This document shows positions 12,814 through 25,900 of a DNA stretch of 64,000 bases, piece by piece. Each line of letters starts with the position of its first letter. Within the stretch, counting starts at the first letter, position 1. The DNA is from Rebecca billardiae RCC1528. Lineage: Eukaryota > Haptophyta. Where the stretch lies: positions 868,001 through 932,000 of the forward strand of contig OZ251227.1 in assembly GCA_965240325.2 (NCBI GenBank), read 5' to 3'. The notes below the pieces were generated by a model, which saw nothing but the letters and a program-made list of their open reading frames with translations, searched no databases and was not told the DNA's origin. The translations under genes and the position numbers were made by a program.

Positions 12814-13922
12814 CAAGGGAGTCAAGGGTGCCCGCGCCCCAGTGGCGCGCTCGGCGGATGTTGGGATACACCTTTTTGCCCGCGGCCCTGCGGCGGCGGC
12901 GGCGATGGCGTGCTCCGCTGGCGGGGCGAGCGCACGGGGCACGGCGCTGCGGGCGCGGATGTGCCCGCGAAGCCGGCGCGTGCGGACGGGCTGTTGCGGG
13001 AGAGTATCGGGCGCCCTCCTGCGACGCGCGACTTGCGCCACGCCTCTTTCGCCTCGGCTCAGAGCAGCGCGCACGCACGCGCCGCCTCAAGGCCAGCCTT
13101 GCCGCGCCGCAGCCGACCGCGCGCGCGCCGTGCGCGGCGTGGTCGGGAAGGAACGGGCGCTGCTGCCGGGCGAGGTGGCGACGTCATGGGCGCACGCCAT
13201 GCCGCCCCGCGGCGCCGCGAAAGAGCACGAGAACGGATCCGCACAGCTGTTGACGAGTGCTGATTTCTTGCCGTGCCTGAAGCCAGACCTGAGCTCGAAG
13301 AAGATGATGAAAGAGCATCAGCGCGAGGAAAGCGTCGCACCCAGCACTTCTACATGACCACGCGGTGATGAACATTCATGTAAGAGTAGCCCGCGTGCCC
13401 GTCTGGCACTGTTCTGTGTCTCAATGATCGTCCCGACAACGGTCACGACCGCGAGGCAGTGCACACCATTTGTGACAAGTCGAAAAGGCGTGCAAACGGA
13501 CCGACGACACTCTCGTCAAGGCGTGGCGGGGCGGCATGGCGTGCGCCTATGACGTCGCCATCTCGCCCGGCAGCAGCGCCCGTTCCTTCCCGACCACGCC
13601 GCGCACGGCGCGCGCGCGGTCGGCTGCGGCGCGGCAAGGCTGGCCTTGAGGCGGCGCGTGCGTGCGCGCTGCTCTGAGCCGAGGCGAAAGAGGCGTGGCG
13701 CAAGTCGCGCGGCGCAGGAGGGCGCCAGATGCTCTCCCACAACAGCCCGTCCGCACGCGCCGGCTTCGCGGGCACATCCGCGCCCGCAGCGCCGTGCCCC
13801 GTGCGCTCGCCCCGCCAGCGGAGCACGCCATCGCCGCCGCCGCCGCAGGGCCGCGGGCAAAAAGGTGTATCCCAACATCCGCCGAGCGCGCCACTGGGGC
13901 GCGGGCACCCTTGACTCCCTTG
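12814..13922. repeat. Large inverted repeat (397-bp arms)
   Basis: The arm 12814-13210 is the near-exact reverse complement of 13526-13922, with a 315-bp spacer. Differences are isolated single bases. Arms begin CAAGGGAGTCAAGGG and end GCCGCCCCGC. Arm and spacer frames are Arg/Ala-rich with no domain. This could be a foldback-type element or a locally formed inverted duplication. It lies between the 5' ends of the minus-strand gene ending at 12703 and the plus-strand permease gene. Confidence 0.9.
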
Positions 13923-14112
13923 CTGGTGCGCAGGCACCGCAACTTCCCCGCCGCCGGCACTGCCCAGCCGTGAGCCCCTGCGGCTGAGCCCTTGGCTGGT
14001 ACTCTGGATCCGCCATCGCACTCGCTTCACTGGGGTTCGCCGGCCCGGGGCGGCGGCGGGCACGGCCGCACCGTGCAAAAGCAAGCAGGAGCAGGCTAAA
14101 CGGCGCCCTCCC

Positions 14113-15713
14113 ATGAAGCCTGCGAGTGAGCAGGCAGGCGCTCCGGCCGTGCCGGGCTGGAGCGGTCGGCTCATCCTGAACCTCTCCCTTTTCGCCTTGG
14201 CCTTTATGCTCGGCGTGGTCACGCTCTTTGTGCACGTCAACACGACCTCGGCGTTTGTGCGATCGTTTGCCGAGGCGCGCACTGCCACGGTGCCCCTCGG
14301 CCTGTTCTTCGCCTCCGCGACCCTCACGCCGTTCGGCCTCAACGTCTTCATGCAGCGATATGGCAAGAAAGCCGCGGCTCCGCTCGCCATCGGCGTCGGC
14401 TTCGCCGGCGCGATGACATGCTTTGCGGCCGCCGGGCTGCGCTCCCTTGGTCTGATTGTGTTCGGCTCGATGCTGCAGGGGGTGATGTTCGCGTACATCC
14501 TCTCGCTGCGCTTCGTCGCCGCGTCCATCTGCCCGCCGTCTGTCCGCCCGCGCGCCATGAGCTTCGTGATCGGCGCCGCTTGCGTCTCTGGCGTGATCGC
14601 TCGGGAGCTCTCCATCGTGGGCCGCGACTGGCTGCCCGTCCGCTTTGCCGGTGCGCGCGGCGGCAGGCAGCGCGCGCGTGGCTCGCTCGGCCAAAAAGCG
14701 CGGAAGCCAGCAAGTGCACCAACAGAGCTAGGGCACGCAACATGTGGGGGGAAGGTGGCGCAGAATCGCCCAATTCACTGGACATCGTCAGCTCACACAC
14801 CACCCGCGCCCCACACCTGTGCGCGCGCGCACAGGCTCATACATCATCCTGGCGATCATCTGCGGGCTGGCGCTCCTGTCGCTCGCCGTGGCGGATTACA
14901 CACCCGTCGCACCCCCGGCGGCGGCAGCTGGCGGCGGTGCAGCGCCTGCCGAGCTCACGCCGATGAGTCAGCTGGTCAAGCGGCCCCAGGTGCAGCGGCT
15001 GCCTCGCGCATGGCGCGCGCTCGTGTCGCCTGGCGCGCCCCAAGCCGCGCTCACTCGAGCGCGCGTGCGCCCTCGCGCGCCCTCCCCCGTGGGGCCAGTT
15101 CTACGTGGCGGCCGTGTCGACCGCGACCACGTACACGTCGATGGCCTCTCTGATGGCCGCCACGCCCGTGCGCATGCTGGCGCTCGGCTTCCCGCTGTCG
15201 GTGGGCGCGGAGGTTGTGCAGTACCACGTGCTCGCCATGTACCTGCCCTGCCTGGTCACGGGCGACCTGATCAGGCTGCTCGGTGCGCCGCTCATCATCT
15301 TCGTGGGTTACGGCCTGATGGTGCTGGGCATCCTCGTGTACACGTGGGGCGTGTCGTACGCAAACTACCTGATGGCGATGGTGCTCCTCGGCTTCGGGTG
15401 GAACTTCTGCTTCCTCGGCTCGACGGCGCTCCTCACGTCGTCGTTCACCGGCAAGGACACCCCGCGCGTGCAGGTGGTCACCGATGCCTTCGCGCTCGGC
15501 ATGCTCAGCGTCGGGATCACGACGGCCAGCATCATCTTTGAGGACGCGTCGTGGGAAGCGCTCGTCTACATCCATCTCGGGGTGACGTGCGTCGGCCTGC
15601 TCTTTGTGGCGTCGTACGTTGCGCAGCTGCTGGCCGCGAAGCTGGCGGCGAAGCGTGCGCCTGCTGGCGCCGATCACCCGGCATCGTCGTCAAACGAGAT
15701 GACTCAAGCCTAA
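14113..15713 (+). CDS. Major facilitator superfamily permease
   Basis: Three exons (14113-14650, 14835-14989, 15099-15713) with GT-AG introns of 184 and 109 bp join in frame to 435 aa. The product is very hydrophobic with about 11-12 predicted membrane helices. The N-half has a QRYGKK loop between helices 2 and 3, matching the MFS motif A position. The C-half has blocks like those of a bacterial permease group: ATPVRMLALGF followed by VQYHVLAMYLPCLVTG, and GFGWNFCFLGSTALLTSSF followed by RVQVVTDAFALG. The substrate cannot be read from the sequence. The bacterial flavour suggests ancient transfer, but the introns show it is now a nuclear gene. It converges on the giant gene, whose stop lies 277 bp away. 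Confidence 0.8.
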
Positions 15714-15990
15714 TAAGTAGCACGCGCCGCACTGTCAACGTGTGAGCAGCGTCGCCGCACATCAGTGTATTTTACAGTCGTATATATAGCCTGCCGGCCT
15801 ATGCTGCCTGCTGCTGGCCGTGCCAGTGCCGCGTCCGCGGACCGCCCGAGCCGGGGCGGACTTTTAAATCACTTAATTAATAATTCTAGTGAGACTAGGT
15901 CTGTCGGGAAGCGAGTGTGCTGTCTGCAGCGCGCACTACCGAAAAGCAAGGTAGTAAAGCCGCACGCGCGGCCGCGGGTATTCATCGCCC

Positions 15991-16882
15991 TCAGCCGGAG
16001 AGGCTCGCGAGGCTGGCGCGCGCCGACCGGATGGCGACGCCGACTCCAGACGCGAGCGCATCATTGACGACCTCGGCCACAATCTCGTTGGCGGTGAGCC
16101 GGTCAATGAGCCACGGCATCGCCGCGCCCGCCACGATCATGAGCGGCTCCTCGATGCTCAGCGTCTGCACCTCGGCGAGGCCCCAGCTCAGCACCATGTT
16201 GCGCGTGACCGTCGGCCCGAACGTGCGCGAGAAGATGACGGCGATCATGCCGAGCCCGGTGAAGATGGCCCACATGCACAGCCACGCGAGCGCGATGCGC
16301 ACGCGCAGCGGCGGCGTGAGCGCGCGCTTGCACGCCGCGGCGTGCTTGCGCCAGCCGTGCCGCCGGCGCTCCTCGCGCGCCGCCGCCTGCAGGCACATCT
16401 GGTCGTACCACTGCACGAGCTCGGCGAACGAGATCTCCTTGTCCTGGTCGCGGTCGAGCGAGGCGGCGAGCTTGCGCACGCGCGAGCGCGACATGTGGAA
16501 GCCGAGCTCGTGCAGCAGCGCGGTGAGCTCGGCGATGTCCATGTGGCCGCTGCCGTCCACGTCGAACTTGGCAAACTTGGCGCGGAGCAGGCGCACGACG
16601 GCCGGGGAGAGCGAGTGCGGCGGCAGCTGCTCCCGCGGCGCGAGCGTCTTGAGCCGCTCGTCGAGCGTGCCGGCCAGCTGCTGCTGCAGCGACAGCTCGG
16701 TCGGCTGCGGGCTGGCGGTGGGCAGCGGCAGCTTGGGCGCCGCAGCGTCGCCGGGCGCGGCGGCGGGTGGCGCCGCCGGCGTGATCGGCGGCGGCGCGGT
16801 GCCCGGCGCCGCCGACGGCCCGGGACGCGACGGGCGCGCGGAGGGGCGGCGCGGCGGCGGCGGGCCGCGCAGCGTGTCCCGA

Positions 16883-16915
<33 letters not shown>

Positions 16916-19900
16916 TGGCGCGGCGGCTGGCGCGGCGGCGGGTGCTGCTGCCCGTCCGTGGGCGTGGGCGGCGGGCGGCCAGGCGGCTCTTGAGCGGCCG
17001 GGTTCTCGGCGCGCATCGAGCGGAGCGAGCCCTGGCGCGGGATGCCGACGCGCGTGCTCTTGAGCCGGGCCGGCTGGTCGCGCGGCGGCGACGGCGGCGG
17101 CGACGGCGGCGGGCTCGCGCCGTGCGATGCGGACAGCGACAGCGAGCGCGCCGAGCACGCCGCCGAGTCGGCGCCGCCCGGCTCGGACGCGCGCCCAGGC
17201 GCGTGGCCCGTCTCCTCGTCCTCGGCCAGGTCGATCTCGGAGACGTCGTCGGAGCACGGCACGCTGCCCGCGCTCAGCCGCACCGCGCGCAGCGGCGTGA
17301 TCACCGGCGAGCCGCCCGCCGGCCGCGGCGCGGACTGGCCCGAGCCCGAGTCTGCGCGCGCGGCGCGCACCGGCAGCGTCCGCCCGAGCAGCCCAGCGTG
17401 GAGCATCAGCCCCGCGCGGAGCGGGCTGCTACTCCCGTCGCTGTGCCGGCGCGCGATGCGCATGCGCCCGGCCCCGGGCCCGGCCGCCGTGCCGGGCGGC
17501 GAGGGCCACGTGGGCGAGCCCGGCGGGTTGACGAGGCCGGACGAGGGCGGGCGCGAGCTCGGCCCGCCGCCGGTCGACCCCGGCCGCGCCTGCGCGCCGC
17601 TCCACGGCGCGGCGTTGGCCGCGGCGGCGGAGGAGACGGGGGTCACCACGTCCGCGCGGCGCGGCGGCACGGTGCCGCGCGTGGGCCCGACGCGCGGCGC
17701 GCCCGGCGCGCGCTCCTCCGGCCGCGCGGGCTCGGCGGGTGGCGACGGCGGCGGCGTGTGCCGGTGCCGCGTCATCTTCACGTCGTCCTCCCGGCCTGGC
17801 TCCAGCAGGCGCACGTAGACGCGGCTGGCGACCGGCACGTTGCGCCCGTAGCCGAGCGTGAAGATGGTGCGGAAGAGGGCGAGGGCGGGGAGCGTGAGGC
17901 CGGCGGTGATCGTGGCGAAGAGCACCATCTGCACCAGGTTGAGCGAGATCGCCGCCTCCTCCGCGCCGCCCGCGCCCGGCTCCGCCGGCGGCGCGCTCGA
18001 CGTGTCGTACAGCATGCACTCGATCACGAGCGCGAGCATGCACACGTTCCAGAACTGCTGGCACAGCTCGGCGCGCTTGGCGGTCTCCGGGTCGCCGAAC
18101 CAGAGGCCGAGGACGGTGTGCTCGGACTCGAGCGCGTCCGCCATCTTGCGGTACAGCTTGGTGAGCGAGTGGTCCTTGGCGCGCTCGGCGCCCTTCCCCT
18201 TCCTCCCGCCGGCCGCGCCCAGCGCCTCCTGCTGCCGCGCGAGCCGCGCGCGCGCCTGCTTGCCGCGCAGCGCCTTTTGAATCGCCAGCGCCGCCCTCTC
18301 GCTCTGCTCGGCGAAGGCGTCGTCGAGCGCGTCGAGCCGCGTCTCGAGCGCCTGCGCGCGCGCCTCCTGCTGCCGCAGCCTCGCCTGCTCCTTGCGCATC
18401 TTCTCCTGCCGCCGCGCCTCGTCCACCTGCCGGTCCTTCACGCAGAAGGCGATCAGCGAGAGGCCGCAGCCGCCCGCCATGCCGAGCACGATGCCGTACA
18501 CCCACGGGTTGTCCGCGATGGCCTCGGGGGTGGCGACGAGGCCGGTGCGCGCGTCCTCCGCGGAGAAGGTGTTCACGCGCACCTGCGCGTCGCGCTCCAC
18601 GTCCTCCACCGACGAGGGCACCACGATCCCGCTGAAGTCGGTCAGGTGGTCGCACGCGCAGTACAGCAGGCCCTGGTCGCCGCCCGGCGGCACCGCCAGC
18701 CGCGTACACCCGCGCGTCGTCCACTCGAGCGCGGCGTCGTCCCACCAGAAGCACTTCGCCTCCTGCCCGCAGTCGAAGCCGTAGTACGGCGAGTTGCACA
18801 CGCACGCCTCGGCCACGCACGCGCCGCGCGACGGCTCCGCGCCCACGCCGCACTCGGCGAACTCGGCGCACGTGCCGCTCGGCGAGTAGCGCACCTCGTC
18901 CGCGCGCGGCCGCAGCGGCAGCGTCACGACGATGGGCTCGTCGAGGTTGGCGACGGGGAGGGTCACGCCGTCGGAGGACGCCGCCTTGAGCGAGACGGAG
19001 AACACCGAGGTCTGCAGCTCGGACGCCGGCGCGCTCGAGGCCAGCCCGCGCCGGCGCGCGCTGGCCTCGGCGTCGGTGCCGTTGGGTGCCGCGCAGCCCG
19101 GGTCTGCGTGTGTGTTGCTCGACACTTGGACGAGCTGGAGGTCGAGGCCCGAGCACGCGCCGCTGTCGAGCTGGCGCAGCGCGGAGAGCGGCAGCTGCAC
19201 GCCGCCCTGCCCGCCGGGCCCGCTGATCTCGCCGCTCGCCAGCGCCTCCTTGCACGCGCGCAGCGCCGAGATGTTCACGTGCGCGGACGTGACGGCCGCA
19301 CCGCTCTCGCCCGGCACCGCGCCCGCCGTCAGCGTGGTGGCGACCGCGCCGCTCGCGCTGCGGAGCGCGGCGTTCACCGCCGCGAGCGCGGTCGCGTTGC
19401 ACGCGCCGTCGGCCGCGTCCGCCTCCGCCAGCCGGCGCCGCGCCGCCTGCTGCCCCGCGTCCACCACCGCGCTGAGCGTGCCCACAATGTTGCTCACAAA
19501 CGTCGAGGACGCGCCGGCGCTCGTCGTCTTGCCCGCGGCGTCGGCCGCGAGCTGCGTCGCGCTCGTCTGCGCGGAGTCGTCGAGCGTCGTGCTGCCGGAG
19601 ACGATGGCGGAGACGACGGCGGCGGTCTGAGAGGTGGACTCGGAGCTGCTCACGCCGCTGTTCACCGCCGCCTCCGCGGCGGAGAGCATCTGCCCCGCCT
19701 GGCTCGCGCCGCCGCTGCCGCCGCCGCCTGACTGCAGCCGGCGCCGGCCGCGTCGCGCCGCGTCCGCGGCGGTGCACTCGGCCCCGCTCGCGTTGCCCGC
19801 GCTGGCGGTGGCGAGCGCGAGCAGCAGCTGGTTCGCCGCGGCCGGGTCGCCCGTCGACGAGGACGTGAGCGCGCCATCGAGCGCCGCCTCGAAGGCCTCG

Positions 19901-22900
19901 CAGCTCAGCTCGAGCGGCGCGCTCACGCTCACGGCCGCACTCGCGCTCGCGGCGGCGCCGTAGATGTCACTCACCGCGACGATGGCGGTGAGCTCGCCCG
20001 CCGGGAGGAAGACGAACGCGGTGGGCGAGACCACGCGGTCGCCGAGCGACTCGGCCGCGCCGAGGCCCGCGCCCGCGCTCGCGTACTTGTACGCGTACCC
20101 CAGCGGCTGGTCCTCCGGGTCGTCCGTCCAGCCGGCGGCCGAGAGCTCGAAGCGATCGGTCACGGCCACGCCGCTCGGCGGCGAGACCGCCAGGTCGCCG
20201 CCGTACGGCGGGCGGTTGATCTGCACGCTCGTCGCGCCGAAGGCGGGCTGCGCGCCGCCGTACACGCGCAGCTCGAACGTGTACCGCGCGCCGGGCGTGA
20301 GCACGCCGCTGCGGAACGCCAGCGACGGCTGGCTCGCGCCGGTCGTCGTGACGGCCTGCGCGTCCGCCAGGTCGAGCCCGGCGTCGACGAGCGCGCCCGA
20401 CACGTGCACGCGCGCGCGCCACTCGTACGACCACGCGACGAGCCCGGCGTCCTCGCGCGCGCGCGACTCGTCGTCCAGCGTCGTCGAGAGCGAGACGCGC
20501 TGCGTGGGCAGCGACCACGTCGGGTTGTACTTGAGCGCGGTGAGCGGCGCAAACGCGATGGCGGGCAGCGCGCCGCTCGCCACCTCGAGCGACACGGACG
20601 CGCTCACGGGCGCGCGCCCCGGCTTCGAGAGGGCGAGGAGCAGCGTGTACTCGCCCGGCGCGAGCTGCTGCGCGGCGGGCACGCTGAGGATGGGCGCGTC
20701 CGCCTGCACCGCCGCGCCGAGCGGCACGCCCACAGAGACCGAGCTGTTGAACACGCGGCGCACGCTCCACGCGTACTCGAGCTCGGCCGCCGCGGCGCTC
20801 GTGCGCGGCACGTTGGGGTCGAACGACGCGGACGCGTCGACCACGAGGCCCGCCTCCGCGCTCACGCGGCGGTCGCCGCCCGAGATCACGGGCTGGAGCG
20901 GCTGCGCGGCGACGACGAGCCGCACCTCCGCCGACGCGCTCGAGCCCGGGTCTGCCGCCATCGCGCACGACAGCGCGAGCGTGTACGTGTACCCCGCGAC
21001 CAGCGTGTAGGGCGCAACCTGCAGCTGGCTGCGCGCGGGCTGCGCGAGCGCGAGCGAGACGGAGCTCGGCGCCGGCGCGCCGCCCGCGCTCGCGACGATC
21101 GAGGTGACGCTCCAGCTGAAGCTCACGGACGGGTCCGCGTCCGCGGGCCAGCACTCCGCCAGCGTCGCCTCCCCCCGCAGCGAGACGCCGACGGCCGGGC
21201 GCACCGTCTGCGTCGAGCCGCCGGCGATCGCGATCGCGGGCGTCGCGCCGCCGGCGCGCTGCACCGCCCACTCCGCCACGGTGGACGAGCGGCCGAGGAA
21301 GTTGGAGACGCGCAGCAGGAAGACATACTGCGTGCCGGCGAGCGGCGCGGCCGCGCCGCCCAGCCGCACCGTCGCCGCGCTCGGCGGCAACGCGGCGAGG
21401 ATCGCGTTGAGCTCGTCTGCAAAGTCGGAGCGGCGCGGGTCGACGCGCCACGCGTACGTCAGAGGCCGGATCCCGCCGCCCGAGCCGGCCGCGCGCAGCT
21501 CGAGCAGCTCGCCCGCGCACGACGAGATGCGCGTGGGGCCGGAGATCGTGCCGAGGGGCACCGGGCAGTCGGCGCACGGGAAGTCCGCGTCGATCACCGC
21601 GCTCGAGTTGGCGCACAGCTCGTGCGGGCAGCTGCCGCCAAACGCGGCGGGCTTGATGGCGTTCTCGCGCAGCGCCACGCTCGAGCCCGGGCCCATCGCC
21701 GTCAGGTAGTTGAGCTCGGCGATCAGCGTGCTGTCGTCGGCCCAGTAGCACGAGGGCTCGGTGCCGAAGCCGCCACGGAGCGTCGCGACCGTCGCGTCGT
21801 CGAGCACGCGCGCGCACGGCCCCGAGCCCGCCATCCCGCCGCGGTCGGTCGGCTGGTCGTCGAGCTGCACGATCAGCGCGGTCGCCTCGTCGTTGAAGCC
21901 GGTAGATACAATCTCGGGCGCGTGCAGCCCGACGAAGGTGAAGGCGGCGGCGTCGGCCGCGGCGGCGGGGGCGAACTGCCGCCCGTTGAGCGCGACGCGC
22001 ACCGCCGCGCCGCCCTCCGCGCCCCAGCTCGCCACCTGCACAATGTGCGTGTCGTTGAACCACAGCGGCGCCGCGGCAGTCGTCGGCCCAAACCGCACGC
22101 GCAGGAAGGAGGCCGGCTCCGCGCCGTACCCCAGCGCCGCGTCCGCGAGCGCGGCAAAGCCCGAGCCGACGATGGTGGTGCGCGTGCCGCCGAGCGCGTC
22201 GCCCTCGGCCGGGCTGACCTCGAGCACGCTCGGCTCGTCGTAGTACACGAAGGGCCGCCCCGCGTCGGTGGTGGACGCGAGGCTGCCGCCGCCGAGCGAG
22301 ACGTCGAGCGTGCGGTTGCCCGACGCGTCGACCGCGGGCATTGTGCACAGCGCGCGGTCGGTGCCGTCGGCCGCGGGCGCGAGGAGCGTCGCCTTGACGG
22401 CGCACTCGCCCGCGCGGTCGAGCACGCAGCACAGCAGCTTGGTCGCGTCGCTCGAGTCGTCGCCGTACTCCTTGAAGCCCGTGCCGAACACGGTGACGCG
22501 CGTGCCGCCCGCCACCGGCCCGCCGGGCGGCACGAGCCGCGTCACGCCCACGTTCGAGGCGTCGTACAGCTCGAAGCCGATCTGGTCGAAGAAGAGCGGC
22601 GCGAGGTGCACGCCGCCGTTGAGCGAGAGCGAGACGGTGTACTCGCCCGCGCCCGCGCCCGCCGGCGTGTCGCACTCCGCCGTCGCCGCGTCGACCACGG
22701 TGGCAGGCGCCTGGAAGACCGCGCCGCCGCCGACCGCGCTGACAAAGAAGCAGAGCGGCGCGCCCGCGCCGAGGTCGACAAAGCCCGAGCCGCTCAGCGT
22801 GATCGCGGTGGAGCCCGCGAGCGCGCGCCGGCGCACGCCGCCGCCGCCGTCGACCGGCGCGCCCTGCGGCTCGCCCGACTCGACGAGCGCGGTGTACAGC

Positions 22901-25900
22901 GTGAACTGCGCGCCGGAGGTGCTGAAGGCCTGGCCGTTGAGCGACACCTCGACCACGATCAAGCCCGCGCTCACGGTGGGCGACACGTACGGCGCGGTGC
23001 AGAGCAGCTCGGACGTGCCCGCGTCGGGCAGCGTCGCCGCCACCTCGACGCGGCCGCTCGCAAAGTTGGGCCCGACGAACGCGCAGCGCAGCTCGCCATA
23101 GTCGGCGTAGTTCGCGCCGGAGACCGCGAGCTGCACGTTGGCTGTGCCCTGCGGCGCGCCCGGCGGCGCGAGCGCGCCCACCGTCACGCCCGCCATGTCG
23201 AAGTAGGCGAACTCGTTGGTGATGGCGATGGGCTCGCGCGGCTCGCCGTCCTCGTCGTCCTCGTCCGCGACGAGCGAGAGCGTCACCTCGCCCGCGGCGC
23301 TCAAGGCGGGCGCGGTGCACGCGATCTCGGTGGGCGTGATCGAGCTGACACGCACGCGCGTGCCGTCAAACACGCAGTAGATGATGTCCGCCTTGCTCTG
23401 CGCGCCCAGGTCGAACTGTGTGCCGAAGATGGTCACGTTGGTCGCGATGCCGCTGTTGGCGAGCGTCGCGCCCGTCGGCGAGAGCGACTCAAAGTTGGCG
23501 AGCGCGAACGGGTCGCCGGGCACGGTCACCGAGAGCGTGACGCCGGCGAAGCGGCGCCACGGCAGGCCGCCGGACGCGCCGCCAAAGCGGTAACACAATC
23601 GGTGGCCCGTCGCGACCGCGCCAAACGTGAACGAGGCGGTGCGGTCGGCGGCGACGACGGCCGCGGCGCCACTCACGCTCGCCGCCTCGTCGCACGCCGT
23701 CGCGGCCGCGGGCACAAAGTACGCCTCGTCCCCCGCGCCGACGCCCACGCCCTGGAAGGCGAAGGTGCGCTCGATCGTGACGACCGCGAGCACGACGAAC
23801 GGCCCGCTCACCTCGAGCACGTCCAGCTGCAGGCTGGCGTACAGCGCGAACGGCTCGGCGCGGAAACGGTAGCAGATCGAGTAGCCGAGCGCGCCAAACT
23901 TGCGCAGGAAGGTGTAGCTCGCGGAGAGCCCGCTCAGCGTCTTCTGCCCGCCCCACTGCACGAGCGGCGGCTCGTCCGCGCACGAGGCCGTGCCCGCGGG
24001 CACCCAGTACGCGGCGTCGCCGTCCGCCACGCCAAACCCCGAGAAGGTGACGGCGTGCGGCTCGCCCACCACGGCGCGGCTGCCGCCGCCGAGCGCGCCG
24101 AGCTGGTAGACGTCGAGCGTCACGTCCGCGTAGTGCGCCCACGGCTCGGCCGCGAAGCGGTAGCACAGCGAGAGGCCGGCCTTGGGCGCGAGCGGCGTGA
24201 ACGCGCCCACGCCGAGGCCGGTCGTGTTGAACACGCCGCCGTACTCGTCGAGCGCGCCGCCGCCCGCCGGCGGGCACGCGGACGCGTCCTCGACCCAGTA
24301 CGCCTGGTCGCCCGCCGCGAGGCCGACGCCCTCGAACGGCAACACCTCCTCCACGCCCGCCACCGCGACGGTGAACCCCGGCCCCTGCACCTCGGCCACG
24401 ACCAGCGTGATCGCCGCGCCGTACGAGCGCACGGGCTCGTCCGCGTGCGTGTAACACAGGCGCAGGTCCGGGTGGGCGACGTCAAAGGTGAAGGGCGCGG
24501 CGAGGGCGGCGTCGAGGGTCTGCGCGCCGCCGTACGCCGCACGCGGCGCGCCGTCCACCGGGTCGGCGCAGTCGACGGCCGTGCCGTTGTACGGCAGCCA
24601 GTACGCGCCGTCGCCCTCTGAGAGGCCCACTCCTGAGAATGCGAGTGACTCCTGCACGCCCACCACCGCCAGGCTCGAGGCGGGCGCGCGGACGACGAGC
24701 GCGTCGAGCGTGAGGGCGGGGTACAGCTTGAACGGCTCGGCCGCGAACGCGTAGCAGAGCCGCAGGCCGAGCCCGGCCGCGGGCAGCGTGAAGCTCGCGC
24801 TCAGGCCGGCGCCGAGCGTGCGCGCGCCGCCGAACGCGCCGCCCGCGCAGTCGGCCGCGGCCGCGCCCACCCACTTGGCGCGGTCGCCCGCGCGCACGCC
24901 GTACCCGGCGAAGCTGAGCGGCTTGGCCGCGCCGACGACGGCGCGCGAGGACAGCGGGCCGCTCAGCTCGTACACCTCGAGCCGCACGCTGGCGTACAGC
25001 TTGAACGGCTCGCCCTCGAAGGCGAAACACAGCTGCAGCCCGCCCGGCTGCGCCGCCGTGCTCTGCGCGAGCGTGAACGACGCTTCGCCCAGCGCCGAGA
25101 CGTTCTGCAGCGCGCCGCGCGAAGTGGCGTCGGCGCCGGCGGAGCAGTCGGGCGCGTCCGCGTCCGCCCAGAACGCGGCGTCGCCCGCGCCCACGCCCAC
25201 GCCGCCGAAGCGCACCGCCTCGGGCACGCCGAGCACGGCGAGCGTCGAGGCAGGCGAGGTCACGGCCAGCGCGTCCAGCAGCATCGGCTCCGCGCTCGAC
25301 GGGCCGTACAGCTTGGCGGGCTTGGTGGCGAAGGCGTAGCAGAGCTGCCACTGCAGCCCGGCCGTGGTGAACGTGACGACGACCGCGCCGTCGCTCGAGA
25401 CGGCGTACCCCGTCTCCGAGCCGAGCGCGCAGTCCGTCGCGTCCGCACGCACCCACCACGCGACGTCGCCCGCGCCGACGCCCACGCCGGAGAAGGCGAG
25501 CTGCTCGGGCACGTCGACGACTAAGGTCGAGAGCGCCGGGCCGAGGATCTGGCGCGTGCGCAGCACGATGGCCGGGTAGTGCGCCCACGGCTCCGCCCCA
25601 AACCGGTAGCACGCCGAGAGCGCGCCCGAGGGCGCGGGCGCGAGCAGCGTGAACGTGACGACGCCGCCCGCCGTCACGTTGAGCGCGCCGCCGTACTCGG
25701 CGCGCGCGCCGCCCTCGGCGCAGTCTGACCCCGCCTCGACCCAGAACGCGCCGTCGCCCGCGCTCACGCCCACGCCCGCGAACACGACGACCTCGCTCGC
25801 GTTCACCACCGCCACGCTCTCCGCGGGGCCCAGCACCTGCGCGGCGGTGAGTCGGATCGCCTCGTACGGCGCCCACGGCTCCTGCGCGTGCTTGTAGCAC

